NCBI RefSeq assembly: GCF_002302635.1
Contig: NZ_CP022387.1
Coordinates: 1-64,000, forward strand
Reading direction: 5' to 3'
DNA from: Capnocytophaga stomatis
GTDB lineage: Bacteria > Bacteroidota > Bacteroidia > Flavobacteriales > Flavobacteriaceae
DNA length: 64,000 nt
Part shown: positions 27,860-35,866 of the stretch, one piece after another
Layout of the letters: each line of letters begins with the position of its first letter
Position numbering within the stretch: position 1 is the stretch's first letter
Program-made: the position numbers and the translations under genes
Notes under the pieces: model-generated
What the model was told of the DNA's origin: nothing
What the model saw: only the letters and a program-made list of their open reading frames with translations
Database searches by the model: none

Positions 27860-30220
27860 ATGTTACCACATTATTTGAAATTAGCTTGGCGTAATATAGT
27901 AAGGTATAAAACGCAAAGTATTATTAGTATAACTGGTATGGCTATCGGTTTTACGGCATTTATTTTAGCAGGATATTGGTACTATTGGGAAAATACCTTC
28001 GATACATTTCATCCTGACTGGGAAAGAACCTATGCTATCACTACTTCCAATTATTCGGAGGAAATAGATAATCTGAATCAGTTAAATAAATATGCCCGAG
28101 AGGAATTTGAAAAATTTTCTGAAGTAGAAAAAGTTACATTAACCAATTTATTCTTACATTCTCCTGAAAAACAAAATCGTGTTTGGGTAGGAATGGAAGT
28201 TGAAGAATCCTTTTTTGATATGTTTCATCACGAATTTATAGAAGGAACATACAAAGGAAATCCGTTTGACGGAAAAAGTGTGATACTTACAGAACAAATG
28301 GCAATAAATCTCTTCGGAAGTACTTCCTGTTTGGGCAAAAAATTTGAAATTAATAATAAAATATCATTTGATATTGCTGGAGTAATTAAGGAATACCCTC
28401 AAAATACACATTTTAAGTTTGAATATTTATGTTTAACCAAAATTGAATATCATCATTTAGGTAGATTACCTACATATATCAAAGTTAAACCTAATACTGA
28501 TATCAATCAATTACGAAACAAGATAGAAGGATATACTGTTAAGGAAAAAGATGATGTTTACAATAAATATTCTAAATACAAATATAGACTTTGTAAACTT
28601 CCTGACGTTCATCTGACAACCAATTCACATCTTAAAAGTCGTTTTCGCAACATCAAGATACTATTTTGTGGTGGATTATTAGCATTTATCAGTGCTTTGA
28701 TGAATTTATTAGTTCTCTTTCTTTCCCGACAGCAAGTCAAGTTACGTTATAATGGTCTTTATCGTGTGATAGGGGCATCAACAAAAGGACTTATACTGAG
28801 AGGAATTACAGAATTGACAGTCTTTATGCTGATTAGCTTCATCGTATCAATGACCTTGATAGAAATAATCTTTCCTTTCTATCAAGAATATACAACGATT
28901 CATTCTGAAGGAGAGATTTTCAGTAATTTTAAAAATTTTCTCTCAAAAGGAGATTTGATTCAGGCATCTGTAATTAGTTTTGCCATATCGGGGATTCTTT
29001 TTTTACTTCTATGTATTATTCCCATCTATTTTCTGATTCAAAAACACAAAAAATCAACTTCATTTGCCTTGAGAGACTTTCTTGTTTCGGGTCAAATTTT
29101 TATAGGAAGCTTATTTCTGATAACCGCTTTGGCTTTCTATTTACAATACAGCTATACAAGAAATACGGATAAGGGAATTGTACCTGATAACATCTGGCAA
29201 ATTGATGTAGGTTTCTTTAATTCTATTTCTTCAAACTATTCAGGTTTTCTGGAAAGTATAAAACAATCTTCTTACATTGAAGAAGTTACTACAACTACCA
29301 ATGAAATTTTTTCTACATCTGGAATTTATTATGGAAGTTATCAAAGGATATTAAATTTAAATAAAAATGGAGAAGTTTTTAAAATGAATGTTCTTTTAGT
29401 AGAGCCAAACTTTTTGCCTTTTTTTGGTTTACAAATGAAATCGGGGGAATGGTTATCAGAATCTGACCATAATAAATATGTAATGAATGAAATAGGAGCA
29501 AAAGAAATAGGTATTAAAAATAATTTATCCAAAGAAGGTACTCCTTTTTCAGATATTCCGATTGAATTCAAGGGAATTGTAAAGAATTTTTACTATACTT
29601 CAATGCAAAATCCTTTAAAAAATGTATTTATTAAGGTAAGAGAAAAAGAATCTGAGGAAGAAAAATCATTTGGTCAGTCCTACATTTATATAAAAGTAAA
29701 ACCAGAGAATAAGGATAAGGTTTTAGCTTTTTTAAAAGAGCAATATGGTAAATTTTCTAATGAAGAAGTACCTTTGGAGAAGCGATTTTTGTATCTGCCT
29801 GAGGTTATGGAAAACCTAAATGCCTCAGATATTAAGATGTCTTGGATATTTTTAACTCTGGCAGCCACATCCATATTAATTTCTGCCTTGGGAATATATT
29901 CATTAGTGTCATTATCTGTTGAACAACGCAAGAAAGAAATTGCAATACGCAAAATAAGTGGAGCAACTTTCGCTGATATTTTAAAATTATTCCTAAAAAG
30001 ATATCTTTTTATATCTATAATATCTAATTTAATTGCACTACCTATTGGATATTTGTTCATATCAAAATGGTTAGAGACATATGCGTATCATTTTGAGCTT
30101 TCTATTTGGTTATTTGCGATAGTGTTGATTATAATTAATGTAATTATTATTTTATCGGTATCAAAACAAGTAAATGAAGCAATGAAAATAAATGAATCAA
30201 GTGTACTTAAATTAGATTAA
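27860..30220 (+). CDS. ABC transporter permease, FtsX/MacB type (second)
   Basis: A 786-residue paralogue of the protein at 24041 with the same layout: N-terminal helix near 18-42, periplasmic domain, helix group at about 265-395, second unit with helix near 410-430, and a C-terminal group from 655 to 775. The coupling segment QRKKEIAIRKISGAT is near 690-704. The two permeases may form a heterodimer driven by the single ATPase encoded downstream. That is an inference from operon content. The gene and its flanks are visibly more AT-rich than the adaptor gene before it, which may indicate a different history. Confidence 0.87.
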   Translation: MLPHYLKLAWRNIVRYKTQSIISITGMAIGFTAFILAGYWYYWENTFDTFHPDWERTYAITTSNYSEEIDNLNQLNKYAREEFEKFSEVEKVTLTNLFLHSPEKQNRVWVGMEVEESFFDMFHHEFIEGTYKGNPFDGKSVILTEQMAINLFGSTSCLGKKFEINNKISFDIAGVIKEYPQNTHFKFEYLCLTKIEYHHLGRLPTYIKVKPNTDINQLRNKIEGYTVKEKDDVYNKYSKYKYRLCKLPDVHLTTNSHLKSRFRNIKILFCGGLLAFISALMNLLVLFLSRQQVKLRYNGLYRVIGASTKGLILRGITELTVFMLISFIVSMTLIEIIFPFYQEYTTIHSEGEIFSNFKNFLSKGDLIQASVISFAISGILFLLLCIIPIYFLIQKHKKSTSFALRDFLVSGQIFIGSLFLITALAFYLQYSYTRNTDKGIVPDNIWQIDVGFFNSISSNYSGFLESIKQSSYIEEVTTTTNEIFSTSGIYYGSYQRILNLNKNGEVFKMNVLLVEPNFLPFFGLQMKSGEWLSESDHNKYVMNEIGAKEIGIKNNLSKEGTPFSDIPIEFKGIVKNFYYTSMQNPLKNVFIKVREKESEEEKSFGQSYIYIKVKPENKDKVLAFLKEQYGKFSNEEVPLEKRFLYLPEVMENLNASDIKMSWIFLTLAATSILISALGIYSLVSLSVEQRKKEIAIRKISGATFADILKLFLKRYLFISIISNLIALPIGYLFISKWLETYAYHFELSIWLFAIVLIIINVIIILSVSKQVNEAMKINESSVLKLD

Positions 30221-30528
30221 TAAGATAAATGAATTTATTTTAATAAATTTGAATTACCTTTTTAACTAAAACAAAATATATTTACTTAAAAAGGAATTTT
30301 GAATTAAGATAATTAATTTTAATTAACATTAATTGAATTACATTTTAAGGATAATAATTTTATTTTATAATTAGTTGAATGTAATTTTATAGTAAATGAA
30401 AATGAATTATAATAAAATGAATTTCCTTTTATAGATAATTAATTACAATTGAATTAAGTATGAAACTATTTTATACCTAACTATTTTAAAAAAACTTAAA
30501 TAATTTACGAATTTTAAATATATAAAAG
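30221..30528 (+). other. Extremely AT-rich spacer inside the export operon
   Basis: 308 bases made almost entirely of A and T, without a coding frame. The word TTGAATTA recurs (for example at 30249, 30299 and 30333), and AAAAGGAA or its complement appears near 30290 and 30423. It separates the second permease from the ATPase gene. No terminator was recognised. Confidence 0.6.
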
Positions 30529-31203
30529 ATGATAAAGACAACCAATTTACAGAAAATCTTCCGCACGGAAGAAATTGAAACGTGGGCATTAACAGACGTT
30601 AGTATTGATATTAAGGAAGGGGAATTTGTTGCTATTATGGGACCTTCAGGCTGTGGGAAATCCACTTTGTTGAATATTTTAGGTTTACTGGATAATCCTA
30701 CCTCCGGAGAATATTACCTAAATGGAACTAATGTGACTGAGTTTACTGAAAATCAACGTACAACACTCCGAAAAGGTGTAATAGGATTTGTTTTCCAAAG
30801 TTTCAATCTTATTGAGGAATTAAGTGTATATGAAAACATTGAATTGCCTTTGCTTTATATGAAAATTCCCGCCCCCGAACGCAAAAAACGTGTAAAAGAA
30901 GCGATGGAACGTATGGCAATTTCGCATCGAGAGAAGCATTTTCCTCAGCAACTCTCTGGCGGACAGCAACAGCGTGTTGCCATTGCTCGTGCTGTTGTTG
31001 CCAACCCAAAATTAATTCTCGCGGATGAGCCAACGGGAAATCTTGACAGTAAAAATGGGGCAGAGGTTATGAAACTTCTTTCCGAACTTAATGCTGAAGG
31101 CACAACAATTGTAATGGTAACCCACAGCCGTCACGATGCTGGCTATGCAACTCGCATTATTAATCTTTTCGATGGAAGAGTAGTTCCTGAAGTAGAATTA
31201 TAG
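30529..31203 (+). CDS. ABC transporter ATP-binding protein, MacB/LolD type
   Basis: A 224-residue ATPase that powers the export system. Walker A is GPSGCGKST (38-46), the Q-loop FVFQ ends at 90, the signature is LSGGQQQR (142-149), Walker B is LILADEPTG (162-170) and the switch histidine is in TIVMVTHSRHD. The length and sequence are typical of the LolD/MacB group that partners FtsX-type permeases. It ends the operon and is followed by a strong terminator. With one ATPase and two permeases, it may serve both. Confidence 0.95.
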   Translation: MIKTTNLQKIFRTEEIETWALTDVSIDIKEGEFVAIMGPSGCGKSTLLNILGLLDNPTSGEYYLNGTNVTEFTENQRTTLRKGVIGFVFQSFNLIEELSVYENIELPLLYMKIPAPERKKRVKEAMERMAISHREKHFPQQLSGGQQQRVAIARAVVANPKLILADEPTGNLDSKNGAEVMKLLSELNAEGTTIVMVTHSRHDAGYATRIINLFDGRVVPEVEL

Positions 31204-31216
31204 TTTCAATTAAAAT

Positions 31217-31252
31217 AAACGGGCTGAGAATTAATACTCTCAGCCCGTTTTT
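31217..31252. terminator. Bidirectional terminator between the ABC ATPase and transketolase C-half genes
   Basis: A 13-bp perfect stem, AAACGGGCTGAGA (31217-31229) with TCTCAGCCCGTTT (31238-31250), has an 8-base loop and a T run. Confidence 0.93.
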
Positions 31253-31283
31253 ATTTAAGTAAAATGTATATACTTTTTCTGAT

Positions 31284-32234
31284 TTACTTACGTTTCAATA
31301 CTTTCTCCACAGCTTTGATTACGCCGTTTTTGTCGAGTCCGTATTTTTTCATCAGGTCGGCAGGTGTTCCCGATTCCCCAAATGTGTCATTCACTGCAAC
31401 GAATTCTTGCGGAGCGGGCAACCTTTGAGTAAGTACACGAGCTACGCTTTCGCCCAATCCTCCGTAGTAATTGTGCTCTTCGCAAGTAACGATACAACCT
31501 GTTTTCTTTACGGAATTCAAAATAATTTCCTCGTCCAAAGGTTTTATGGTGTGAATGTTAATCACTTCGGCGGAAATACCTTGCTTTTCCAACTCGTCGG
31601 CGGCAAGTAATGCTTCCCAAACCAAATGTCCTGTGGCAACAATAGTTACGTCTTTTCCTTCGGTGAGAAGAATTCCTTTCCCGATTTCGAACTTTTGGTC
31701 TTCCGGAGTAAAGTTTGCTACCGTCGGACGACCGAAACGCAAGTAAACCGGACCTTGATAATCAGCAATGGCAATAGTAGCCGCTTTGGTTTGATTATAA
31801 TCACACGGATTGATAACTACCATTCCGGGAAGCATTTTCATCAGTCCGATGTCTTCCAAAATCTGGTGCGTTGCCCCATCTTCTCCTAAGGTAAGCCCTG
31901 CGTGTGAGGCACAAATTTTCACATTTTTGCCCGAATAAGCAATCGATTGACGGATTTGGTCATACACCCTTCCCGTTGAAAACGCGGCAAATGTACCCGT
32001 AAACGGAATTTTTCCTCCGATGGTAAGTCCAGCCGCAATGCCCATCATATTGGCTTCGGCAATACCAATTTGGAAGAAACGCTCAGGGTTTTCTTCAATA
32101 AACTTCTCCATTTTGAGCGACCCGATAAGGTCAGCACAAAGTGCCACTACGTTAGGATTGGTACGCCCAAGCTCAACCAATCCTGCCCCGAAGCCGCTTC
32201 GAGTATCCTTTTTTCCTGTGTCTGTATATTTCAT
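31284..32234 (-). CDS. Transketolase, C-terminal half
   Basis: A 316-residue protein carrying the pyrimidine-binding and C-terminal domains of a two-subunit transketolase. Near the N-terminus are FGAGLVELGRTNPNVVALCADL and the GIAEANMMGIAAG segment that contacts the thiamine pyrophosphate pyrimidine. The GLTLGEDGATHQ segment follows near 113-124. With the N-terminal half (38201-39046) it would form the pentose-phosphate enzyme that moves two-carbon units between sugar phosphates. In many Bacteroidota the two halves are adjacent. Here the partner lies about 6 kb upstream. The start codon is 8 bases after the stop of a lipoprotein gene, so the two are probably cotranscribed. Confidence 0.92.
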   Translation of the reverse strand: MKYTDTGKKDTRSGFGAGLVELGRTNPNVVALCADLIGSLKMEKFIEENPERFFQIGIAEANMMGIAAGLTIGGKIPFTGTFAAFSTGRVYDQIRQSIAYSGKNVKICASHAGLTLGEDGATHQILEDIGLMKMLPGMVVINPCDYNQTKAATIAIADYQGPVYLRFGRPTVANFTPEDQKFEIGKGILLTEGKDVTIVATGHLVWEALLAADELEKQGISAEVINIHTIKPLDEEIILNSVKKTGCIVTCEEHNYYGGLGESVARVLTQRLPAPQEFVAVNDTFGESGTPADLMKKYGLDKNGVIKAVEKVLKRK

Positions 32235-32242
32235 AATTGTAT

Positions 32243-33139
32243 TTATTCAATAATTTTCCCGTTGTTAATATCTATTTTAATTGTTTTTATTCCTTCTTCA
32301 AATTGCTCTTGTTTTTCATTATCTTCGTATCGAAGTGTGTAATTTATTATAAAAGTCCAAATATTTTCCGATTTATTTAGCTCAGTTACTCTACTGAGAA
32401 ATACTGTTTTGGAAGGGAAAATTTTCTCAGAATCCACCTGCCAAATTGTATTATTATCCTTAATATTTATCCTTTTAAACAACTGTTTTTCATCTCCAAA
32501 TAGAATAATCTCTTCCTGATTTAAAGTATATATCTTATCAGGATTGATTAAGAATTTTGAATTTGATTTGAACAAAAATTGCCATTTATCGCCGTAAATA
32601 TAAAAATCTCTATCAGAATTTCCTGTTACTTGAACTAAAAAATTAGTTTCATTCCAAGTACGTATGTCGATAATATCCCCATTCCAATCATACGAGCTAT
32701 TATCTATTTTAACAAAAGTATCCTTATGAAGCACAAAAGAGAAAAGAACATAATACGGATTTACCGAAGTATTTCCTTGTTCCGCCCAATCACGTGTTAT
32801 ATCAATCCAAATGAAACCATTTTCTTTTAATCGACTTATGTTAGGTGTAAAACCCTTTACTAAATACGTTTTTTCTCCTTTTTTTACTTCTTTAGGAATA
32901 GGCTCTTTGTGTGAAACTACGATTTTTTTATTCTGAATTTTATATAAAAACAACTCAAAATCTTTCTTTCCTACAACAATTTCAAAATCTTTTCCTAATG
33001 AAATTCTCTCAATAGAAATATCTTGTGGAATATTTCTTTCTCGTTTAAATAGCTCAAGAAACTCTTGTCTGTTCGGTTCACTTTCTTTATTGCACGATAA
33101 CATAACTATCGACAATAATATAAAAACTAATCTTTTCAT
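32243..33139 (-). CDS. Hypothetical lipoprotein
   Basis: A 298-residue protein with a lipoprotein signal (MKRLVFILLSIVMLSC, lipid-modified Cys16). The mature part is beta-rich with many Asn, Lys and Trp residues and no motif I recognise. It is probably anchored in the outer membrane or exposed. It directly precedes the transketolase C-half gene with an 8-base gap, an unexpected pairing. Function unknown. Confidence 0.7.
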   Translation of the reverse strand: MKRLVFILLSIVMLSCNKESEPNRQEFLELFKRERNIPQDISIERISLGKDFEIVVGKKDFELFLYKIQNKKIVVSHKEPIPKEVKKGEKTYLVKGFTPNISRLKENGFIWIDITRDWAEQGNTSVNPYYVLFSFVLHKDTFVKIDNSSYDWNGDIIDIRTWNETNFLVQVTGNSDRDFYIYGDKWQFLFKSNSKFLINPDKIYTLNQEEIILFGDEKQLFKRINIKDNNTIWQVDSEKIFPSKTVFLSRVTELNKSENIWTFIINYTLRYEDNEKQEQFEEGIKTIKIDINNGKIIE

Positions 33140-33170
33140 TGTGTTGAATTTTAAAAATATAAACTATTAT

Positions 33171-33380
33171 TTACAAAAAATCATTATACAAATGAGAACT
33201 AAAACTTAATATCCATTGGCAGAGTTTCTCCGTTTCCTTACTTTTGTTTTGCTCTTTTTCTTCAACCATTGTACTTGTTCCCGAGCTTCTTCTAAGGTAA
33301 CAGGCAATTGTTTGGATAGGTTCTCCATACTTAACTTCGCCCTTTCCTGAAAGGATATTTTGTAACTCATTTTTAATCAT
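33171..33380 (-). pseudogene. Possible truncated N-terminus of a mobile-element-type polyvalent protein gene
   Basis: A 69-codon frame. The first 55 or so residues (IKNELQNILSGKGEV, then IQTIACYLRRSSGTST) resemble, from memory, the N-terminus of the much longer polyvalent kinase-like proteins found on Bacteroidota mobile elements. After CQWI the sequence diverges and stops, so it would be a remnant. A different frame at 33370-33206 encodes a 54-residue charged peptide (ending TKVRKRRNSANGY) that is also plausible, so even the reading frame is uncertain. Confidence 0.35.
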
Positions 33381-33492
33381 TTGTATTTATTATTCAATAT
33401 AAAAAATAATAAAACTTATAACTTAAAATATAAGTCATTTATTTTATATATAAAACTTCATCGACTTGTATATATATTTTTATAAACTTATA

Positions 33493-33516
33493 TATATATC
33501 TTCGATAAGATATATA
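33493..33516. repeat. Perfect 10-bp hairpin downstream of the HU-like gene
   Basis: TATATATCTT (33493-33502) pairs with AAGATATATA (33507-33516) around the loop CGAT. It lies within about 200 bases of TA-rich, partly palindromic sequence between the fragment at 33171 and the HU-like gene. It may end the HU-like transcript, although there is no clean T run. Confidence 0.55.
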
Positions 33517-33581
33517 CATATAATTTTAAAAATACACTTACTCGTATATCAATGAATTGAGACTTCTTTCTGAAAATAAAA

Positions 33582-33971
33582 TTATTTTTTGTATTTTTCG
33601 TATTTGATAACGCGTTGCATTTCCTTTAAATCCACTCCGGGTGTAAACTGAATTTTATTGCTTTTGATTAGAGCGGGATTGAATTTTTCTGCCGTTTCTG
33701 CTCCTTCGCTTGAGATGGTAATTCTGAAACTCCCGAAATCGCCCAAACGAACGATACGTCCTTCCGAAAGATGTTTTACTAATACTTTGGTTAAATCGTT
33801 TAGCACCGCCAATACATCTGTATCTGACACAGTTGATGAGCCTGTTGCAATTTCTTTAGCAAGTGCACGGAAAGATATTTCACCATCTGCTTTTGCACTT
33901 GCATAAAATTTAGGTTTAGCTTCTTTGTCTAAAAGGTTTTTTCTTTCTACGATGTTGTATTTTACTGCCAT
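33582..33971 (-). CDS. HU-like DNA-binding domain protein (HU-HIG type)
   Basis: A 129-residue protein of the Bacteroidota-specific HU-like group. The N-terminus MAVKYNIVERKNLLDKEAKPKFYA, the segment RALAKEIATGSSTVSDTDV, and GRIVRLGDFGSFRITI (corresponding to the HU strand and dimer region) are typical. It is expected to bind DNA. Members of this group are common and multicopy in the phylum, often in accessory DNA. It differs from ordinary HU (about 90 residues) by the longer N-terminus and C-terminus. It is monocistronic and sits in the insert between the transketolase halves. Confidence 0.85.
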   Translation of the reverse strand: MAVKYNIVERKNLLDKEAKPKFYASAKADGEISFRALAKEIATGSSTVSDTDVLAVLNDLTKVLVKHLSEGRIVRLGDFGSFRITISSEGAETAEKFNPALIKSNKIQFTPGVDLKEMQRVIKYEKYKK

Positions 33972-34045
33972 AATAATAAGTTTTTTAAAGTTTATAATAT
34001 ATATATAAGGTGTGATGATTTTAGTTGAGATTTGAAACCAATAAG

Positions 34046-34093
34046 CGGAGCAAAGTCTGATTTTATACTTTTTCCGTTGAAAACTTTGCTCCG
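34046..34093 (-). terminator. Possible terminator of the aminotransferase gene
   Basis: CGGAGCAAAGT (34046-34056) pairs perfectly with ACTTTGCTCCG (34083-34093) over 11 bp, 16 bases past the stop codon. The 26-base loop and the lack of a T run make its strength doubtful. Confidence 0.5.
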
Positions 34094-34109
34094 TTTGATT
34101 GTTGTTTTT

Positions 34110-35363
34110 CTATTTCAATTCGCTTAAGGCTTTCTCTAATCTTGGGAGAACGTCCTTAATATCTTGCAACGAACATCCGCCCGCCGAAGCTCTAAACCAA
34201 GGCATTGTTCGGCTATTTCCGAAGGCAGAAAACGGAACTAATGCCATTCCAGCTTCCTTAATCAGATAGAAAACCAAGTCGGTTGTATCGTTAAGTTTCT
34301 CGCCTTTCGGGGTGGTTTTTCCAACATAATCCAACTGAATGGTTAAGTACAAAGCTCCCATCGGACGAATGCTTTCCACTGCATATCCTTTTTGTTTCAA
34401 TGCCTGAATGCCTTCGTGCAGGGTTTCCAAACTATGTTTAATCTTTCCTTTGAAATCATTTACGAATGTGTCAACTGCTTTAGTATCAGTAAGGAACTGA
34501 GCCATCGCCTGTTGTTCGGGTTTCGGAGCCCACGCCCCAACGTGCGTAAGTAGAGCCGCCATTTTACCGATGATTTCCGAAGGACCAAAAGCCCAGCCCA
34601 CGCGAACGCCCGTAGCCGCAAAACATTTGGAAGAACCATCGATAAATATCGTATAAGGCTTCATTTCAGGGACTAAACTCACCGGATTAAAGTGTTTTTC
34701 TCCAAAGGTAAGCATCGCATAAATTTGGTCATACATCAAGTAAAGGGGCTTTTCGTCTGCTCCACGTTTGCGGTTTTCTTCCACAATAAGTTCGCAAATT
34801 TCTCTGAGTTGATGCTCGGAAAACATCGTTCCTGTCGGATTAAGTGGCGAACAAAGTGCTAACAGAACGGCATCTTTCAGGTGCGGACGTAGCTCTTCCG
34901 CCGTAGGTAAGAAGTTGTTTTCAGGCTTAACTTCCAGTTCTACTTTCTGAGCAGAATTCAAATACGAATAGTGATTGTTGTTCCACGAAGGTACAGGATA
35001 AATCACTTTATCGCCCTCATCTACAATAGTTTTAAAGGTTGCGTAAATCAACGGACGCGAACCTCCTGCGATAAGAATATCTTTCGCCGAGTACTCCAAT
35101 GCGTAACGTTGTTTGAGGTCTTTTGAAACATTTTCCCGAAGCGGAAGGATACCACTTGCCGGCGGATAGTTCGTAAGATTGTCGGCATACGCTTGTTGAA
35201 TCCCCTCTTTAAGCTCATCAGGAATGGGATAAATATTCGAATCCAAATCGCCAATAGTTAAATTTGTGATTTTTTCGCCTTTGGCTTTGAGATCGTTTAC
35301 TTCATTTCCAATCTTTACAATCTCAGAACCAATTAAATTCTGTGCTAATTTTGATACGTTCAT
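34110..35363 (-). CDS. Pyridoxal-phosphate aminotransferase, class I/II
   Basis: A 417-residue fold-type I aminotransferase. The PLP-binding lysine is in IDGSSKCFAATGVRVGW, with the conserved arginine nearby. The segment LALCSPLNPTGTMF contains the Asn-Pro-x-Gly motif, and the C-terminal FRASAGG arginine binds the substrate carboxylate. The family includes aspartate, alanine and aromatic aminotransferases, and I cannot choose among them from sequence alone. It is transcribed toward the HU-like gene. No full-consensus promoter was seen upstream. Confidence 0.88.
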   Translation of the reverse strand: MNVSKLAQNLIGSEIVKIGNEVNDLKAKGEKITNLTIGDLDSNIYPIPDELKEGIQQAYADNLTNYPPASGILPLRENVSKDLKQRYALEYSAKDILIAGGSRPLIYATFKTIVDEGDKVIYPVPSWNNNHYSYLNSAQKVELEVKPENNFLPTAEELRPHLKDAVLLALCSPLNPTGTMFSEHQLREICELIVEENRKRGADEKPLYLMYDQIYAMLTFGEKHFNPVSLVPEMKPYTIFIDGSSKCFAATGVRVGWAFGPSEIIGKMAALLTHVGAWAPKPEQQAMAQFLTDTKAVDTFVNDFKGKIKHSLETLHEGIQALKQKGYAVESIRPMGALYLTIQLDYVGKTTPKGEKLNDTTDLVFYLIKEAGMALVPFSAFGNSRTMPWFRASAGGCSLQDIKDVLPRLEKALSELK

Positions 35364-35422
35364 TATGGTTTGATGTTTTTAAAATTAAGGTTCGATAAAT
35401 ACATATGTGCCCTAAATGTTCT

Positions 35423-35822
35423 TTATTTGCAATACGGAACGGTATATTTTCCTTCAGCTTTATGACCTGAAATTGTTTTTGCTTCTACCCAAATAGTTAC
35501 TGTTTAAAGCATTCATAGGAATACTTCCCTTACGCCCGAAAACAACATTATATTCATTTTTGTCGGCATTTTTTGGGATTTCTACGTTTAAATAATTGTC
35601 ATATTCATAGACTTTGGACGAGCAATTACTCGGATGTGGAGTTACGTACACCGAAATGGATGCTCCGTTATCGAACGCTTTTCCTCCTTCCGCCGTGAAA
35701 CGTTGTTCATCTATTTCCCAATAAAGTGGTTGTGAGTTATCGTTATTGTCTTCGTTTTTTGAGCAAGACATTGATAAAGCAATAACTACCGCATAAATCA
35801 TTTTTGTTAATTTTCTTGTCAT
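35423..35822 (-). pseudogene. Frameshifted small lipoprotein gene
   Basis: The frame from 35822 encodes a lipoprotein signal (ending SMSC, Cys20) and about 85 further residues, then runs into unrelated codons (LGRSKNNFRS) and stops at 35460. Skipping one base in the AGTAACTATT region near 35495-35501 continues smoothly as TIWVEAKTISGHKAEGKYTV and ends at 35423 with a terminal Cys that could pair with an earlier one. The total of 400 bases is one more than a whole number of codons. This is either a real inactivating insertion or a sequencing error. Function unknown. Confidence 0.72.
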
Positions 35823-35866
35823 AATAATTATTTCTTTTTATTTTGAATTATTGTATTAGTTTGTCG

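Noticed and set aside
35495-35520. TTTAAAC slippery heptamer in the correct zero frame at the lipoprotein frameshift, suggesting programmed -1 frameshifting
   Set aside because: Restoring the downstream frame needs a +1 shift. A -1 slip at TTTAAAC meets a TAA stop two codons later, so the heptamer does not explain it.
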